NCBI GenBank assembly: GCA_002894665.1
Contig: NCRB01000013.1
Span: 1-64,000, forward strand
Direction: 5' to 3'
Origin: Salinivenus iranica
GTDB taxonomy: Bacteria; Bacteroidota; Rhodothermia; Rhodothermales; Salinibacteraceae
DNA: 64,000 nucleotides
The stretch's first letter is position 1, and each line of letters opens with the position of its first letter. The translations under genes were made by a program, and so were the position numbers. The notes under the pieces were generated by a model. That model ran no database searches, was not told the origin of the DNA, and worked only from the letters and a program-made list of their open reading frames with translations. This document shows, in pieces, positions 1-8,610 of this stretch.

Positions 1-224
1 ACATCGGCCTGACGGTCGATTATGGTGATCTTTGGAGAGATTCACCCCGAGAGCACTTGTTCACGCTGTTCACAGCGCCTCGACTCCGCTTCGCCCCCCT
101 GGAGTACTCGTGCTGCAAGCAGCATGACCTTGCGCTGCTCGGCCCTCGCCTTCGCTCCCAGCGCTCCGCTCGGAATGACTCATCGGTAAGGTTCTTTTGC
201 GTCTCTACTTAGTCGTCCGCTCCC
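1..224. other. Left edge, no assignable gene
   Basis: No gene can be supported here. One plus-strand frame is open from base 3 to a TAG near 212 and could be the 3' end of a gene that starts outside the window, but the translation matches no family I recognise. Its second half contains C/T-rich text ending in CGCTCCGCTCGGAATGACTC, which looks like intergenic repeat sequence rather than coding DNA. The next element to the right is a broken ABC-exporter fragment. Confidence 0.3.
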
Positions 225-470
225 GCCCCGTCCAGTGCCGGCTCCGGCGCGCGAAACTGGATAGGACGCCAGGTCGCGATAGAGGCCTTCCGTCTGCATC
301 AGTTCGGCGTTGGAATCCGTGCTGCACGATGCGGCCCACGTCGAGCACGAAGAGGCGATCGGCCGTTTGCTCGTGGAAGGGGGGGCACGTCACGCCGCAC
401 AGGTCATTTCCGGCGATGGTGGTGCGAGCCCGATTGCGGATTGTAGAAGCACGGCGCCAGGCTCACTAGA
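225..470 (-). pseudogene. Relic of an ABC-exporter 3' end with internal deletion
   Basis: This stretch is visibly homologous, in the same orientation, to the 3' part of the intact exporter gene at 1881-3674. Bases about 235-360 match about 1898-2025 and encode TADRLFVLD.GRIVQ, the segment after the H-loop. Bases about 390-470 match about 2410-2490 and encode the YDPQSGRITVDG region after Walker A. About 375 bp that carry the signature motif and Walker B are missing between the two matched blocks. A one-base insertion near position 320 also shifts the frame in the C-terminal segment. It cannot encode a working ATPase. The two copies form direct repeats around the formate/nitrite channel gene, so duplication or recombination placed that gene here, or a tandem exporter decayed. 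Confidence 0.8.
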
Positions 471-607
471 GCCGCCCCCCGGCTCCGCCCAGCTCCCGCG
501 CGTCTTCACTGGCCACCGCGTAGCGACTGCTCATGTTCACCCCCGCTATCATTTGGCATACCTCCTCGAACGAAAAGGGGGAGACCAGCGGACCTCCTCG
601 CTCGCAA

Positions 608-1693
608 CTACCCATGATCGGGATTTCCGTTTCGCCCGTCCGCCTCAGCGGGGTCATGGCTCTGGTTTACGGGAACGTAGGATCGTCCCACGAGACCACC
701 GAAAAGCATCTCGGACATCGACAACTGTCGATGCGCTCCGCCGCGGGCCATCTTCAAGCGCCGCTCGGTGGTCTGGAAGTAGTTCACGACTGTGACCAGA
801 ATGGCGCCGCCCACAGTGTTGCCCAGAATCACGGGCACCACGAACCCGAAAAATCCAGGGACAAACGCCGTCTGTCCCCCGATTGTTAGGTACGTTAATT
901 CGGTAAACGAGACCACGACGTGGTACAGGTTTCCGAGCGGAATGCACAGGAATGCGGCGTACGTCAGCAGAAAGCGGCTCGTCACGCTCCGGGCCGTAAA
1001 GTTGAGCCAGACGACCCCGGCCACGATGAATCCCGCCACCAATGCCTTGAAGAAGAGGTCCGCGAAGGGAATCTCAAGGCCTTTCAAGGAGATCTCCGTG
1101 GCGGCCGCGGCCGCTTCGGGGGACAGCACCCCGGTCGTCGAGAGGAGCAATGCGCCAAACCCACCCCCGATAAAGTTGGCGGTAAGTACAGTGCCCCACA
1201 CCCGAAACAGTGCAGGGAAACTGGCCAATCGCTCCAGCACCAGAGCCACAGGCGGAAGGGTGTCCTCGGTATACAGATTGTAGCCGCCCAGAATAATGTA
1301 GATGAAACCAATTGGGTACAGGATGGCTCCCAGGATGGGATCTCCGTTCGTGGCCGCCGTCAGGGTCGAGTACAAAAGGACGGTGAGGGTGATGGAAAAC
1401 CCGGCGGCAAGGCCGCTGAAAAAGAGCTCCCGGGCCGGTGTGCCAATCTCTTCGTCCGCAGCAACGAGAACGCGTTTGAACACCTCCGCGGTGTCGAAGC
1501 GGTCGCTGATCGCAGCTCCTTCGGAGGGGGCTCCGTGTTTTGATGTTCTGATCGAAGGAAACCGGGCGGTCGGCTCCGCTCTTGGCTCCAGGGATGCGGC
1601 CGCCTCATCCTCTGCTGCTCCGGTCTTGTGCTCCATCGTTAATCTCGGACTTTCAACTGATGGGGAGAGTGGTGCCTTTTCCTTTTCTCTCAA
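608..1693 (-). CDS. Formate/nitrite transporter (FNT) family channel, YfdC-like
   Basis: This is an integral inner-membrane channel of the FNT family, which moves small monovalent anions such as formate, nitrite or hydrosulfide as pentamers. The protein has 361 residues, with a hydrophilic tail of about 90 residues before the first membrane helix (AARELFFSGL-type start: GTPARELFFSGLAAGFSITL). About six hydrophobic helices follow, with the family's glycine-rich half-helix patterns (ANFIGGGFGALL, LGNTVGGAILVT). The long N-terminal tail and the GTPARELFFSG entry resemble the YfdC subgroup, whose substrate is not settled. A second ATG (codon 20, at 1636) could also be the start. It stands alone between two direct-repeated ABC-exporter segments, with its own AT-rich upstream region. 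Family assignment is firm; the substrate is unknown. Confidence 0.88.
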   Translation of the reverse strand: MREKEKAPLSPSVESPRLTMEHKTGAAEDEAAASLEPRAEPTARFPSIRTSKHGAPSEGAAISDRFDTAEVFKRVLVAADEEIGTPARELFFSGLAAGFSITLTVLLYSTLTAATNGDPILGAILYPIGFIYIILGGYNLYTEDTLPPVALVLERLASFPALFRVWGTVLTANFIGGGFGALLLSTTGVLSPEAAAAATEISLKGLEIPFADLFFKALVAGFIVAGVVWLNFTARSVTSRFLLTYAAFLCIPLGNLYHVVVSFTELTYLTIGGQTAFVPGFFGFVVPVILGNTVGGAILVTVVNYFQTTERRLKMARGGAHRQLSMSEMLFGGLVGRSYVPVNQSHDPAEADGRNGNPDHG

Positions 1694-1739
1694 AGGCAGG
1701 CATTTGAAGTGGAAGTAGGTCCCCCACTTCGACCAAGCA

Positions 1740-1815
1740 ACGAGGGTTCCTGAGGAACCACATACGAACGTGTTTTTTCCGGATATATGTTTTCGAAAAT
1801 ATACTGCGTAACGCC
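1740..1815 (-). promoter_or_regulatory. Probable promoter/operator region of the FNT gene
   Basis: This AT-rich patch in otherwise GC-rich DNA lies just upstream of the channel gene. It contains a perfect 15-bp dyad, GGTTCCTGAGGAACC (1745-1759), and a second palindromic core TTTTCGAAAA near 1790. The minus-strand text has TATA-like stretches suitable for a -10 region. Reading it as a promoter with an operator is inference from composition and symmetry. Confidence 0.4.
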
Positions 1816-1880
1816 GTGATCCTTTTCCCTGCCGGCTCCTCCCCCCGGAACTGGATCGTTGCCCCTGGAACCGATTCAGG

Positions 1881-3674
1881 TCATCCGTTCACTCCACTCG
1901 GCGCGCGGAACTGGTAGGACGCCAGGTCGCGATAGAGGCCTTCCGCCTGCATCAGCTCGGTGTGGGTTCCACGCTGCACGATGCGGCCCGCGTCGAGCAC
2001 GAAGAGGCGGTCGGCGGTCTGCACCGTCGAGAGCCGGTGGGCAATGATGAAGGTGGTGCGCCCCTCCACGAGTCGCTCCAGGGCCTCCTGCACCAGCGCC
2101 TCCGAGGCGGAGTCGAGCGAGGAGGTGGCCTCGTCGAGGAGCAGCAGTCGGGCGTCGCGCAGCAGGGCCCGGGCGATGGCCACACGCTGGCGTTGTCCGC
2201 CACTCAGCTTCACGCCCCGCTCCCCCACCTCCGCGTCGTACCCCTCGGGCAGGTCCACGATGAACTCATGCGCGTTGGCGGCGCGGGCCGCCTCCTCAAT
2301 GGCCTCGTCCGAGGCATCGAGCCGCCCGTAGCGGATGTTCTCGCGGATGGTGGCGTTGAAGAGGTTCACCTCCTGCGACACCGCGGCGATCTGCTCGCGG
2401 AGGGACTGTCGCGTCACGGCGCGCAGGTCATGCCCGTCGACGGTGATGCGGCCCGATTGCGGATCGTAGAACCGAGGGATCAGGCTCACCAGGGTCGACT
2501 TCCCGGCCCCGCTCGGCCCGACCAGGGCCACCGTTTGCCCCGCCGACACGTCCATCGAAATGTTGTGCAGGACCGGCCGCCCCGCCTCATACGCAAACGT
2601 CACGTCGTCGAGCTGCACGTGTCCCTGGATTCGGGGCAGCGCCGGGGCGTCCGCGGCATCCTGCAGGTCCGGCGCCGTATCGAGCAGGTCGAAGAGGCGT
2701 TCGGTCGCCCCCGCGGCACTGTTAAAGGTGGAGTAGAGCTGAGAGAGTCCCCCGACGCTGCGGGCAATGTTGAAGGCGTAAAAGATAAAGGCCACGAGGT
2801 CCCCCTCCGTGAGGCGGCCCGCCAGCACCTCGATCCCTCCGTACCAGAAGATGCCCACCAGCGCGGCAAAGAAAAGCAGCCCGACCGACGACCGGAAGAG
2901 GGCGGATACGAGCACCCGATATCGAGCGGTCCCGAAGAGGGCCTCGACCGCCTCGTCGTAGCGCTCCACCTCGTACGACGACCGCGCAAACGACTTCACC
3001 ACCCGGATGGCGGCCAATGCCTCCTCGGCCACAGCGGTGGTGTCGGCCAGTCGGTCCTGGATGCGCCGCGCCAGCGCCCGAATCTTGCGCCCAAAGAAGA
3101 CCGCAAACCCGGTCACCGCCGGCACCACGAGAAAGATAATGAGGCTGAGCCGCCAGTTCAGTACCACCATCAACGTCACCGACCCCAGCAGCGAGAGCGA
3201 CTGCGTAAGCAGGTTCGAGAGGGCATCGGTCACGGCACTCCGCACCGAGCCGACATCGTTGGTGAGGCGCGACGTGAGGTCGCCCGTTCGGCTGTTGCTA
3301 AAAAAGCGGAGGCTTTGACGGTGCAGGTGGCGGTACACGCGCTTGCGGAGGTCGGCCACCACCCGTTCGCCCGTCCATCCCAGCAGGTAGTTTCCCCCGA
3401 AGGATGCCGCGGCCCGCAGCACAAACAGCGCAATGAGCGCCAGGGTGAGCTGGTCGAGCAGTCCGCGGTTCGCCTCCTGAAAGACGGCGTCGACCAGCTC
3501 GCGGAGGCCCAGGGGCACCACGAGGGCCACGCTCGTCCCCAGCACCGTCAGTGCCAGCGCCGCTAGAAGCCGGTAGCGGTAGGGCCAGCCGAGTCGAAAG
3601 ATCCGCCGCAGCGAGGTCCAGAGCCGCTGGGGAGGGAGCGCAGCATCATCGGACGGGGCGGAGGCCTCCGGCAT
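1881..3674 (-). CDS. ABC exporter, fused membrane and ATPase domains (MsbA/MdlB type)
   Basis: This is a half-size ABC exporter of 597 residues that would work as a homodimer in the inner membrane to export lipids, drugs or peptides. An N-terminal six-helix membrane domain (about residues 25-320) is followed by an ATPase domain (about 350-590). Visible motifs are Walker A GPSGAGKST, signature [10 protein letters not shown], Walker B LLLLDEATSSLD and the H-loop IIAHRLST, all intact. The start was set at ATG 3674 (MPEASAPSDDAA), because the open frame further upstream is arginine-rich and lacks exporter homology. It ends the long minus-strand series that begins with the LytS/LytTR genes, but a 125-bp gap separates it from the DUF5686 gene, so it may have its own promoter. 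The substrate cannot be told from sequence. Confidence 0.9.
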   Translation of the reverse strand: MPEASAPSDDAALPPQRLWTSLRRIFRLGWPYRYRLLAALALTVLGTSVALVVPLGLRELVDAVFQEANRGLLDQLTLALIALFVLRAAASFGGNYLLGWTGERVVADLRKRVYRHLHRQSLRFFSNSRTGDLTSRLTNDVGSVRSAVTDALSNLLTQSLSLLGSVTLMVVLNWRLSLIIFLVVPAVTGFAVFFGRKIRALARRIQDRLADTTAVAEEALAAIRVVKSFARSSYEVERYDEAVEALFGTARYRVLVSALFRSSVGLLFFAALVGIFWYGGIEVLAGRLTEGDLVAFIFYAFNIARSVGGLSQLYSTFNSAAGATERLFDLLDTAPDLQDAADAPALPRIQGHVQLDDVTFAYEAGRPVLHNISMDVSAGQTVALVGPSGAGKSTLVSLIPRFYDPQSGRITVDGHDLRAVTRQSLREQIAAVSQEVNLFNATIRENIRYGRLDASDEAIEEAARAANAHEFIVDLPEGYDAEVGERGVKLSGGQRQRVAIARALLRDARLLLLDEATSSLDSASEALVQEALERLVEGRTTFIIAHRLSTVQTADRLFVLDAGRIVQRGTHTELMQAEGLYRDLASYQFRAPSGVNG

Positions 3675-3799
3675 GGACGCGGACAGGGGCAGAGAATGAG
3701 CATAGAAGGGAATTTTTGCTACCCGGCGCCCCGGACGGGAGATTCGTCGCCGGCCCCGCCTCGTGGGAAAAGCCCGGAACGAGTCCGCTCGTCTCCGCC

Positions 3800-6349
3800 T
3801 CACAGAAACCGCAGCAGGCTCACCCCAACGCTGGCGCCGCCCGCATCAAGCCGCTTGGTGAGATCGAGACGCAGGGTGTCGTTGAGGAGGCCGTTGACCG
3901 ACAGGCCGAGTTCGTGGTGGGCTTCGTCCGCCGTGCGGAGTTGGATGCCTCGTTGGGCCAGCCGCTGTTCCGCGTCGTCCTCAATCCAGGTCCGCCCGTG
4001 TCCCCCATGAACGATGAGCTCGATGTTCTGGTCGGCCGGCGCCGTCCACCCAATCAGTTCAAAGGGGACGGTGCGAAAATTGTGCTCCCAGAAGAAGGCC
4101 AGGTGGTGCTCTCCCTGGTAGGGCCGGTCGTCGAGCGTGCGGAGCGCCCCGAATGGGGTGTAGGGCAGCGGGCTGGCCTCGACGACGCCGAAGCGCTGCA
4201 GCGGTGGCGTGCCGAGCGACGCTCCAGCGTCGAGCCGAAGGTCGAACGTGTTCGGGAGGAGGCGACGCTGGAAGAAGGTCTCGATGCGCGCGTCGGCCAC
4301 CACCTCGAACCGGGTAAAGTCGAAGTCACTCGCCGCCACGTCCGGGCTGCTGTACTCGACCGAGGCCTCCACGCGGTTGATGGGGGTCACGCCGAGAATT
4401 CCCCCCTCCCCCAGCGTGGCCGTGAGGACCGCCGACCGCAGCCAGCCCTCCTCCACGGACGGGTTGGGAGGCTGCGTGAGGGTCCGGCCGAAGACGTTGT
4501 AGTCGGTGGTCTTGGGGGCCGAGAAGTGACGCTCGTTGCGAAGCTGGAGCGTGAGGTCCAGGTCGGGATCCTGAAGGGCCTGCCGCACCGTGAACCGAAG
4601 GCGCTCGGCACCAACGTAATCGAAGAACTCCGGCTCGCCGGCGAGGGCCCAGAGGCTGTTGGAGAGGCGCGCCCAGACCGGTGCGATGCGAGAGCGGGCG
4701 CGGTAGCGCGGGTCGATGCCGTAGTGGTAGCGCAGCGCCAGCTCCGTACCGTCCGCCACGGGGGCACGCGCCTCGCCTCCGTAGGACCATTGCGTCGGCC
4801 CCGACGGGCCGGTGTTGCCCCCGCCGCGCCCCCGTATGTCGAGCGGCCCCACGCCGAGGTCGAGGCGCAGTCCCGCGTGCCCGCCCTCCACCCGGTTGTA
4901 GCGGAGGATCGGCAGCGCGCCGTCGAACTCGAGGAACGCAGACGCTTCCTCGTCCTCGTCGCCCGCGGCGTCCGTCGTGTCGGCCCCCGTCGCGTCCCCT
5001 TCGGTGTCCTCGTCCGTGCCGCCGCCGAAGCTCATCCCGTCGTCCCCGCCGATGCCGAGGTCCCGCATCCATCCCACGAGTCCCCCGGGCTCGAACGCGT
5101 CCTGGATCGCGTCCGTGCTGTCGATTCGGGTGTAGGCGGCTCGCTCGGCCCGCGAGTACGGCACGAAGGGGCCACCGCCCCGAAGCGTATCGGCCGCCAG
5201 CCCGGGCACGGACGGCCCCTCGCCCGTCCGACCGGGGCGGACGACCGCTTCCTCCTCGTCGGTTTCGTAGAGCGAATCCGGCACTGGCGCATTGATGCGG
5301 TAGTCGCTCAGACGGCTCACCTGGCGAATGCTGACGTCCGAGAACGAAATCAGCGCGGATACCTGCACGTCGAGCCGCCGCCGCGCCCGGAAGTCGACCG
5401 GCAACCAGTATTGCCCCCCGAAGTTCGAAAACTGCTGTTCGAAGGTAACCTCCACGCCCTTCAGCACGCGCGACGTACTGAGGGCCGCCGTGGGCCGAAG
5501 CCGTGCCTCCAGCAGGGCGTAGGTGCTGTCGAGGACGGTCACCGTGCCACGGAACGTGGACGAGAGGCGACTGGCCGGCTCTACCCGAATGCGAAAGGCC
5601 CGCTGTCCGTCGATTGCGCGGGTGGTGTCGAGCGTAAAGTCGTAGTAGTCGAGGGCCTCCGGGTGCGTAACACCGACCAGCCGGTTGCCAAGGACCTCCA
5701 CGTTGTCGCGGTACAGGTTGAGGACCGACGTGGCGGCCGGCAGTGCGCCCTCGGCAAACGGTTGAAGGTTGGCGGTTCCCCGCTGCGCACGCACCACTTC
5801 GCGGGTCCCGCGCTCCGCGTCCCAGAAGGCCGTGGTCCGACTCTCCGTGATGCCTGCAATCGTCGTGTCGCTGGCCAGCGTGAAGCGGTTGTACGCCTCC
5901 ACCGAATAGCTCTTCAGCTCGGGCCACCACTCCTGCTTGCGCTCGATGACGCGTCGCATGATCGACTCGCCGGGAGTCCGCGAGCCCGTCACAACGACCT
6001 CGTCCATCTCCACGGTGGTGGGCGCCAGGCGGAAGCTCTGCCGGGGCGACGTGTCGGTCGTGATGCGACGCCGGGTCGACCCGTAGCCCACGTAGCGCAC
6101 GACGACCGTAGCTGGGAGGCTGTCGAGCGCAAGCGTGTACCGCCCATCGTCGTTCGTGATGGTTCCCTGGTACGTGTCCGCGATGCGGAGAGTGGCCTGG
6201 GGCAGCGGCTCGCCCGTCTCCGCGTCCACCACGCGTCCACGCAGGGTCTTTGCGGCGTCCTGGGCGGCGGTCGGCCCGACGCCCGCGAGCAGCAAAAGCG
6301 TCGAAAGGACGAGGAGGAGCCGGGGGGTCGGAGCGGTCCGCAGTGGCAT
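3800..6349 (-). CDS. DUF5686 / carboxypeptidase-regulatory-like outer-membrane protein
   Basis: This 849-residue protein is predicted to be exported. It starts at ATG 6349 with a signal peptide (MPLRTAPTPRLLLVLSTLLL, ending near AQDAA). A carboxypeptidase-regulatory-like beta-sandwich follows (LRGRVVDAETGEPLPQATLRI, about residues 35-115), then a DUF5686 body with alternating strands and an acidic low-complexity insert rich in D, E, T and G near the middle. The C-terminal half looks like a transmembrane beta-barrel and ends in an aromatic residue pattern (SLLRFL). This layout is typical of Bacteroidota outer-membrane proteins related to TonB-dependent receptors; its role is unknown. It follows the MacB-type ATPase after 52 bp and is probably cotranscribed, which suggests a cell-envelope function linked to that efflux system. 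Confidence 0.85.
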   Translation of the reverse strand: MPLRTAPTPRLLLVLSTLLLLAGVGPTAAQDAAKTLRGRVVDAETGEPLPQATLRIADTYQGTITNDDGRYTLALDSLPATVVVRYVGYGSTRRRITTDTSPRQSFRLAPTTVEMDEVVVTGSRTPGESIMRRVIERKQEWWPELKSYSVEAYNRFTLASDTTIAGITESRTTAFWDAERGTREVVRAQRGTANLQPFAEGALPAATSVLNLYRDNVEVLGNRLVGVTHPEALDYYDFTLDTTRAIDGQRAFRIRVEPASRLSSTFRGTVTVLDSTYALLEARLRPTAALSTSRVLKGVEVTFEQQFSNFGGQYWLPVDFRARRRLDVQVSALISFSDVSIRQVSRLSDYRINAPVPDSLYETDEEEAVVRPGRTGEGPSVPGLAADTLRGGGPFVPYSRAERAAYTRIDSTDAIQDAFEPGGLVGWMRDLGIGGDDGMSFGGGTDEDTEGDATGADTTDAAGDEDEEASAFLEFDGALPILRYNRVEGGHAGLRLDLGVGPLDIRGRGGGNTGPSGPTQWSYGGEARAPVADGTELALRYHYGIDPRYRARSRIAPVWARLSNSLWALAGEPEFFDYVGAERLRFTVRQALQDPDLDLTLQLRNERHFSAPKTTDYNVFGRTLTQPPNPSVEEGWLRSAVLTATLGEGGILGVTPINRVEASVEYSSPDVAASDFDFTRFEVVADARIETFFQRRLLPNTFDLRLDAGASLGTPPLQRFGVVEASPLPYTPFGALRTLDDRPYQGEHHLAFFWEHNFRTVPFELIGWTAPADQNIELIVHGGHGRTWIEDDAEQRLAQRGIQLRTADEAHHELGLSVNGLLNDTLRLDLTKRLDAGGASVGVSLLRFL

Positions 6350-6401
6350 TCCGGTCGGACAAATGACTCGGGAGAACTGTGGAACGAGGGGGCTTCTGTT
6401 C

Positions 6402-7166
6402 TTACTCAGCCGCGATTTCCGCGTCCGCCAGCACGGGGTGCTCCACGGTCTCGTCCCGCTCCAGCCGGCCATCGCGCAGGTGAATGATGCGGCGGGCATG
6501 GCGGGCGATCTCCTCCTCGTGCGTCACCACGAGGAGCGTGTTGCCCTGCCGGTGCAGCGCCTCAAACAACCGCATGATTTCGTCGCCGGTCTCCGTGTCC
6601 AGGTTGCCCGTCGGCTCGTCGGCCAGGACGAGGGCGGGGCGGTTCACGAGGGCCCGCGCCGTAGCCACGCGCTGGCGCTGCCCGCCGCTCAGCTCATTCG
6701 GCCGGTGGTCGAGGCGGTCGCCCAGCCCCACGCTGCGGAGGGCTTCCGCCGCCCGCTCGCGTCGTTCGGCCTTGGGCATGCCCGAGTAGATGAGCGGCAA
6801 CTCGGCGTTGCGCAGACAATCCACCCGCGGCAGCAGATTAAAGGTCTGGAAGACGAAGCCAATCTCCCGGTTGCGAATCTCCGCAAGTTCGTTGTCCGAG
6901 AAGGTGCTCACGTCCTCGCCCCGGAGGTGATACATGCCCCCCGTGGGCGTATCGAGGCACCCGAGCATGTTCATGAAGGTCGATTTGCCGGAGCCCGACG
7001 GGCCCATCACGGCCACGTACTCCCCCTCCTCAATGGAGAGGCTCACGCCGTCAAGGGCCCACACCTCCTGCGAGCCCATCATGTAGCGCTTGGTTAGATC
7101 CGTGACCTCGATGAGAGGACGGCTCTCAGACGCGTCGGCGCGTCCATTCGTTGTAGAACCTGCCAT
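6402..7166 (-). CDS. ABC transporter ATPase, MacB/LolD type
   Basis: A 254-residue stand-alone ATPase that powers the two FtsX-type permeases encoded upstream. Motifs are complete: Walker [11 protein letters not shown]-loop [11 protein letters not shown], signature [10 protein letters not shown], Walker [14 protein letters not shown] and H-loop VVTHEEE. The start at ATG 7166 ([15 protein letters not shown]) gives the usual length for the family; the longer open frame upstream overlaps the adaptor gene. The [15 protein letters not shown] segment is typical of the MacB/LolD family, which transmits force to periplasmic domains rather than moving substrate through the membrane. It is the fifth gene of the permease-permease-TolC-adaptor-ATPase operon, 37 bp after the adaptor gene. 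Confidence 0.92.
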   Translation of the reverse strand: MAGSTTNGRADASESRPLIEVTDLTKRYMMGSQEVWALDGVSLSIEEGEYVAVMGPSGSGKSTFMNMLGCLDTPTGGMYHLRGEDVSTFSDNELAEIRNREIGFVFQTFNLLPRVDCLRNAELPLIYSGMPKAERRERAAEALRSVGLGDRLDHRPNELSGGQRQRVATARALVNRPALVLADEPTGNLDTETGDEIMRLFEALHRQGNTLLVVTHEEEIARHARRIIHLRDGRLERDETVEHPVLADAEIAAE

Positions 7167-7203
7167 GGCGGACTGGAAGTGGATGTGCGAAACGCGGAAG
7201 ACA

Positions 7204-8562
7204 CTACTGTGTGGAGGCAACAACGCCCCCCTCGCCGGTCTCGTCGCCCTCCGTCCGAATCTTCGTCCCGGGGGAGAGCTCGCGGCTGACCGCACTGTAC
7301 GGGCCGGTGATGACGGTTTCCCCGCCGTCCAGCCCCGCCCGCACCTCAATGTGCGAGTCGTCGGCGATTCCGGTATTCACCTCCACCATCCGGGCCGTGT
7401 CGGCCTCGGCCACAAAGACCACCTTGCGCAAGTCCTCCGCGCTGGGGTCCCCCGACGGGGCGGTGGAGTCGGCCGCCGGCCCTACGTCGTTGAAGTCGCG
7501 CACCGTGACCGCCTGAATCGGCACGGCCACCGCGTCGTCCTCCGTCTGGGTGTAGATGTCGACGGACCCACTCATGCCGGGCCGCACCGTCGGGGCGGGG
7601 TCGTCTCCGCCCGGCACCTCGGGGCGCGACACGCCCTGCTCTCCGCCCGCCGGCCCCGTGTTCGGATCGTCCAGCACGCGGATGGTGACCGGAAAATTGG
7701 TGACCTCGTTCTGACTCCCCTCATTCTCGATGCGGGCCGAGTTGGCGATCTCAGTCACCCGCCCCCGAAAGGTCCGGTCCGGGTGCGCGTCAAACTCGAT
7801 GATGGCCGTGTCGCGGCTGGCCACGTTGACCACGTCGCTCTCGTTGACGTCCACCTCCAGCTCCATCCGGTCGAGCTGGGCGATGCGCATCATCTCCGTT
7901 CCCGCCCGCTGCTGCGTCCCCACCACGCGCTCGCCCACCTCCACGTCGAGGCGGCTTACGGTGCCGCTCATCGGGGCGTAGAGCCGCGTCTTTTCCAGCT
8001 GCTCGCGCGCGTCCTGAAGGCTCGCCTCGGCGCTCTTCACCTGAAACCGGGCGGCTTCCAGGCGGGCGACGGCCTGCTGGTAGGAGGACTGCGCGCTTTC
8101 GAACTCGCTTTCCGGCACGACGCCCTTCTCGAAGAGGGCCTTTTGGCGCTCAAACGTCTGGCGGGCCTGCACCGAGTCGGCCCTGCGCTCGGCGAGGGTG
8201 GCTCGCTGCTGCGCCACCGTGGCCTCCTGCCGCTTTAGCTGGGCGCGGTAGTCGTCCGGGCGCAGGCGCGCCAGCAGGTCGCCCTCCTGCACGACATCTC
8301 CCTCCTGTACGGGCAACTCTGTAATCTCGCCAGACACGTCCGGGCTGATCGACACCTCCACCTCGGGCTGCGAGCGCCCGAAGGCCGTGACCGTTTGCGT
8401 GATGCTGCGCTGCTGCGCCGTCTCGGTCTCGACGGAGACCCCCGGCGCGCCTCCCCCAAACCAGCCCAGGCCCCAGCCGGCCCCGCCCAGAAGGGCGAGC
8501 ACGGCCAACAGGCCGCCGAGACCATACAGAACGCGACGCGTGGTGCGACTTGCAGATGCCAT
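7204..8562 (-). CDS. Periplasmic adaptor (HlyD/MacA family)
   Basis: This 452-residue membrane-fusion protein links an inner-membrane transporter to a TolC-type outer-membrane channel. One N-terminal membrane helix ([20 protein letters not shown]) is followed by the half-lipoyl segment ([20 protein letters not shown]). A long coiled coil built of Q/A/E-rich heptads covers about residues 105-195, then the second half-lipoyl and beta-barrel segments ([20 protein letters not shown]). Two proline/glycine-rich loops (near [11 protein letters not shown] and [13 protein letters not shown]) interrupt the C-terminal domain. It lies 48 bp after the TolC gene and 37 bp before the ATPase gene, so it belongs to a MacAB-TolC-like efflux operon. 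Confidence 0.92.
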   Translation of the reverse strand: MASASRTTRRVLYGLGGLLAVLALLGGAGWGLGWFGGGAPGVSVETETAQQRSITQTVTAFGRSQPEVEVSISPDVSGEITELPVQEGDVVQEGDLLARLRPDDYRAQLKRQEATVAQQRATLAERRADSVQARQTFERQKALFEKGVVPESEFESAQSSYQQAVARLEAARFQVKSAEASLQDAREQLEKTRLYAPMSGTVSRLDVEVGERVVGTQQRAGTEMMRIAQLDRMELEVDVNESDVVNVASRDTAIIEFDAHPDRTFRGRVTEIANSARIENEGSQNEVTNFPVTIRVLDDPNTGPAGGEQGVSRPEVPGGDDPAPTVRPGMSGSVDIYTQTEDDAVAVPIQAVTVRDFNDVGPAADSTAPSGDPSAEDLRKVVFVAEADTARMVEVNTGIADDSHIEVRAGLDGGETVITGPYSAVSRELSPGTKIRTEGDETGEGGVVASTQ

Positions 8563-8610
8563 AACAAAGATCAGTGCCGATTCGAATAGGTGAGAGTCGA
8601 CGGACGCACG

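Noticed and set aside
466-657. A 63-codon minus-strand frame just downstream of the FNT gene
   Set aside because: It overlaps the end of the channel gene, resembles no family and lacks a sensible start signal.
3551-6487. A 978-codon plus-strand open frame opposite the DUF5686 gene
   Set aside because: Antisense shadow; no domain seen, while the minus strand has a signal peptide and conserved domains.
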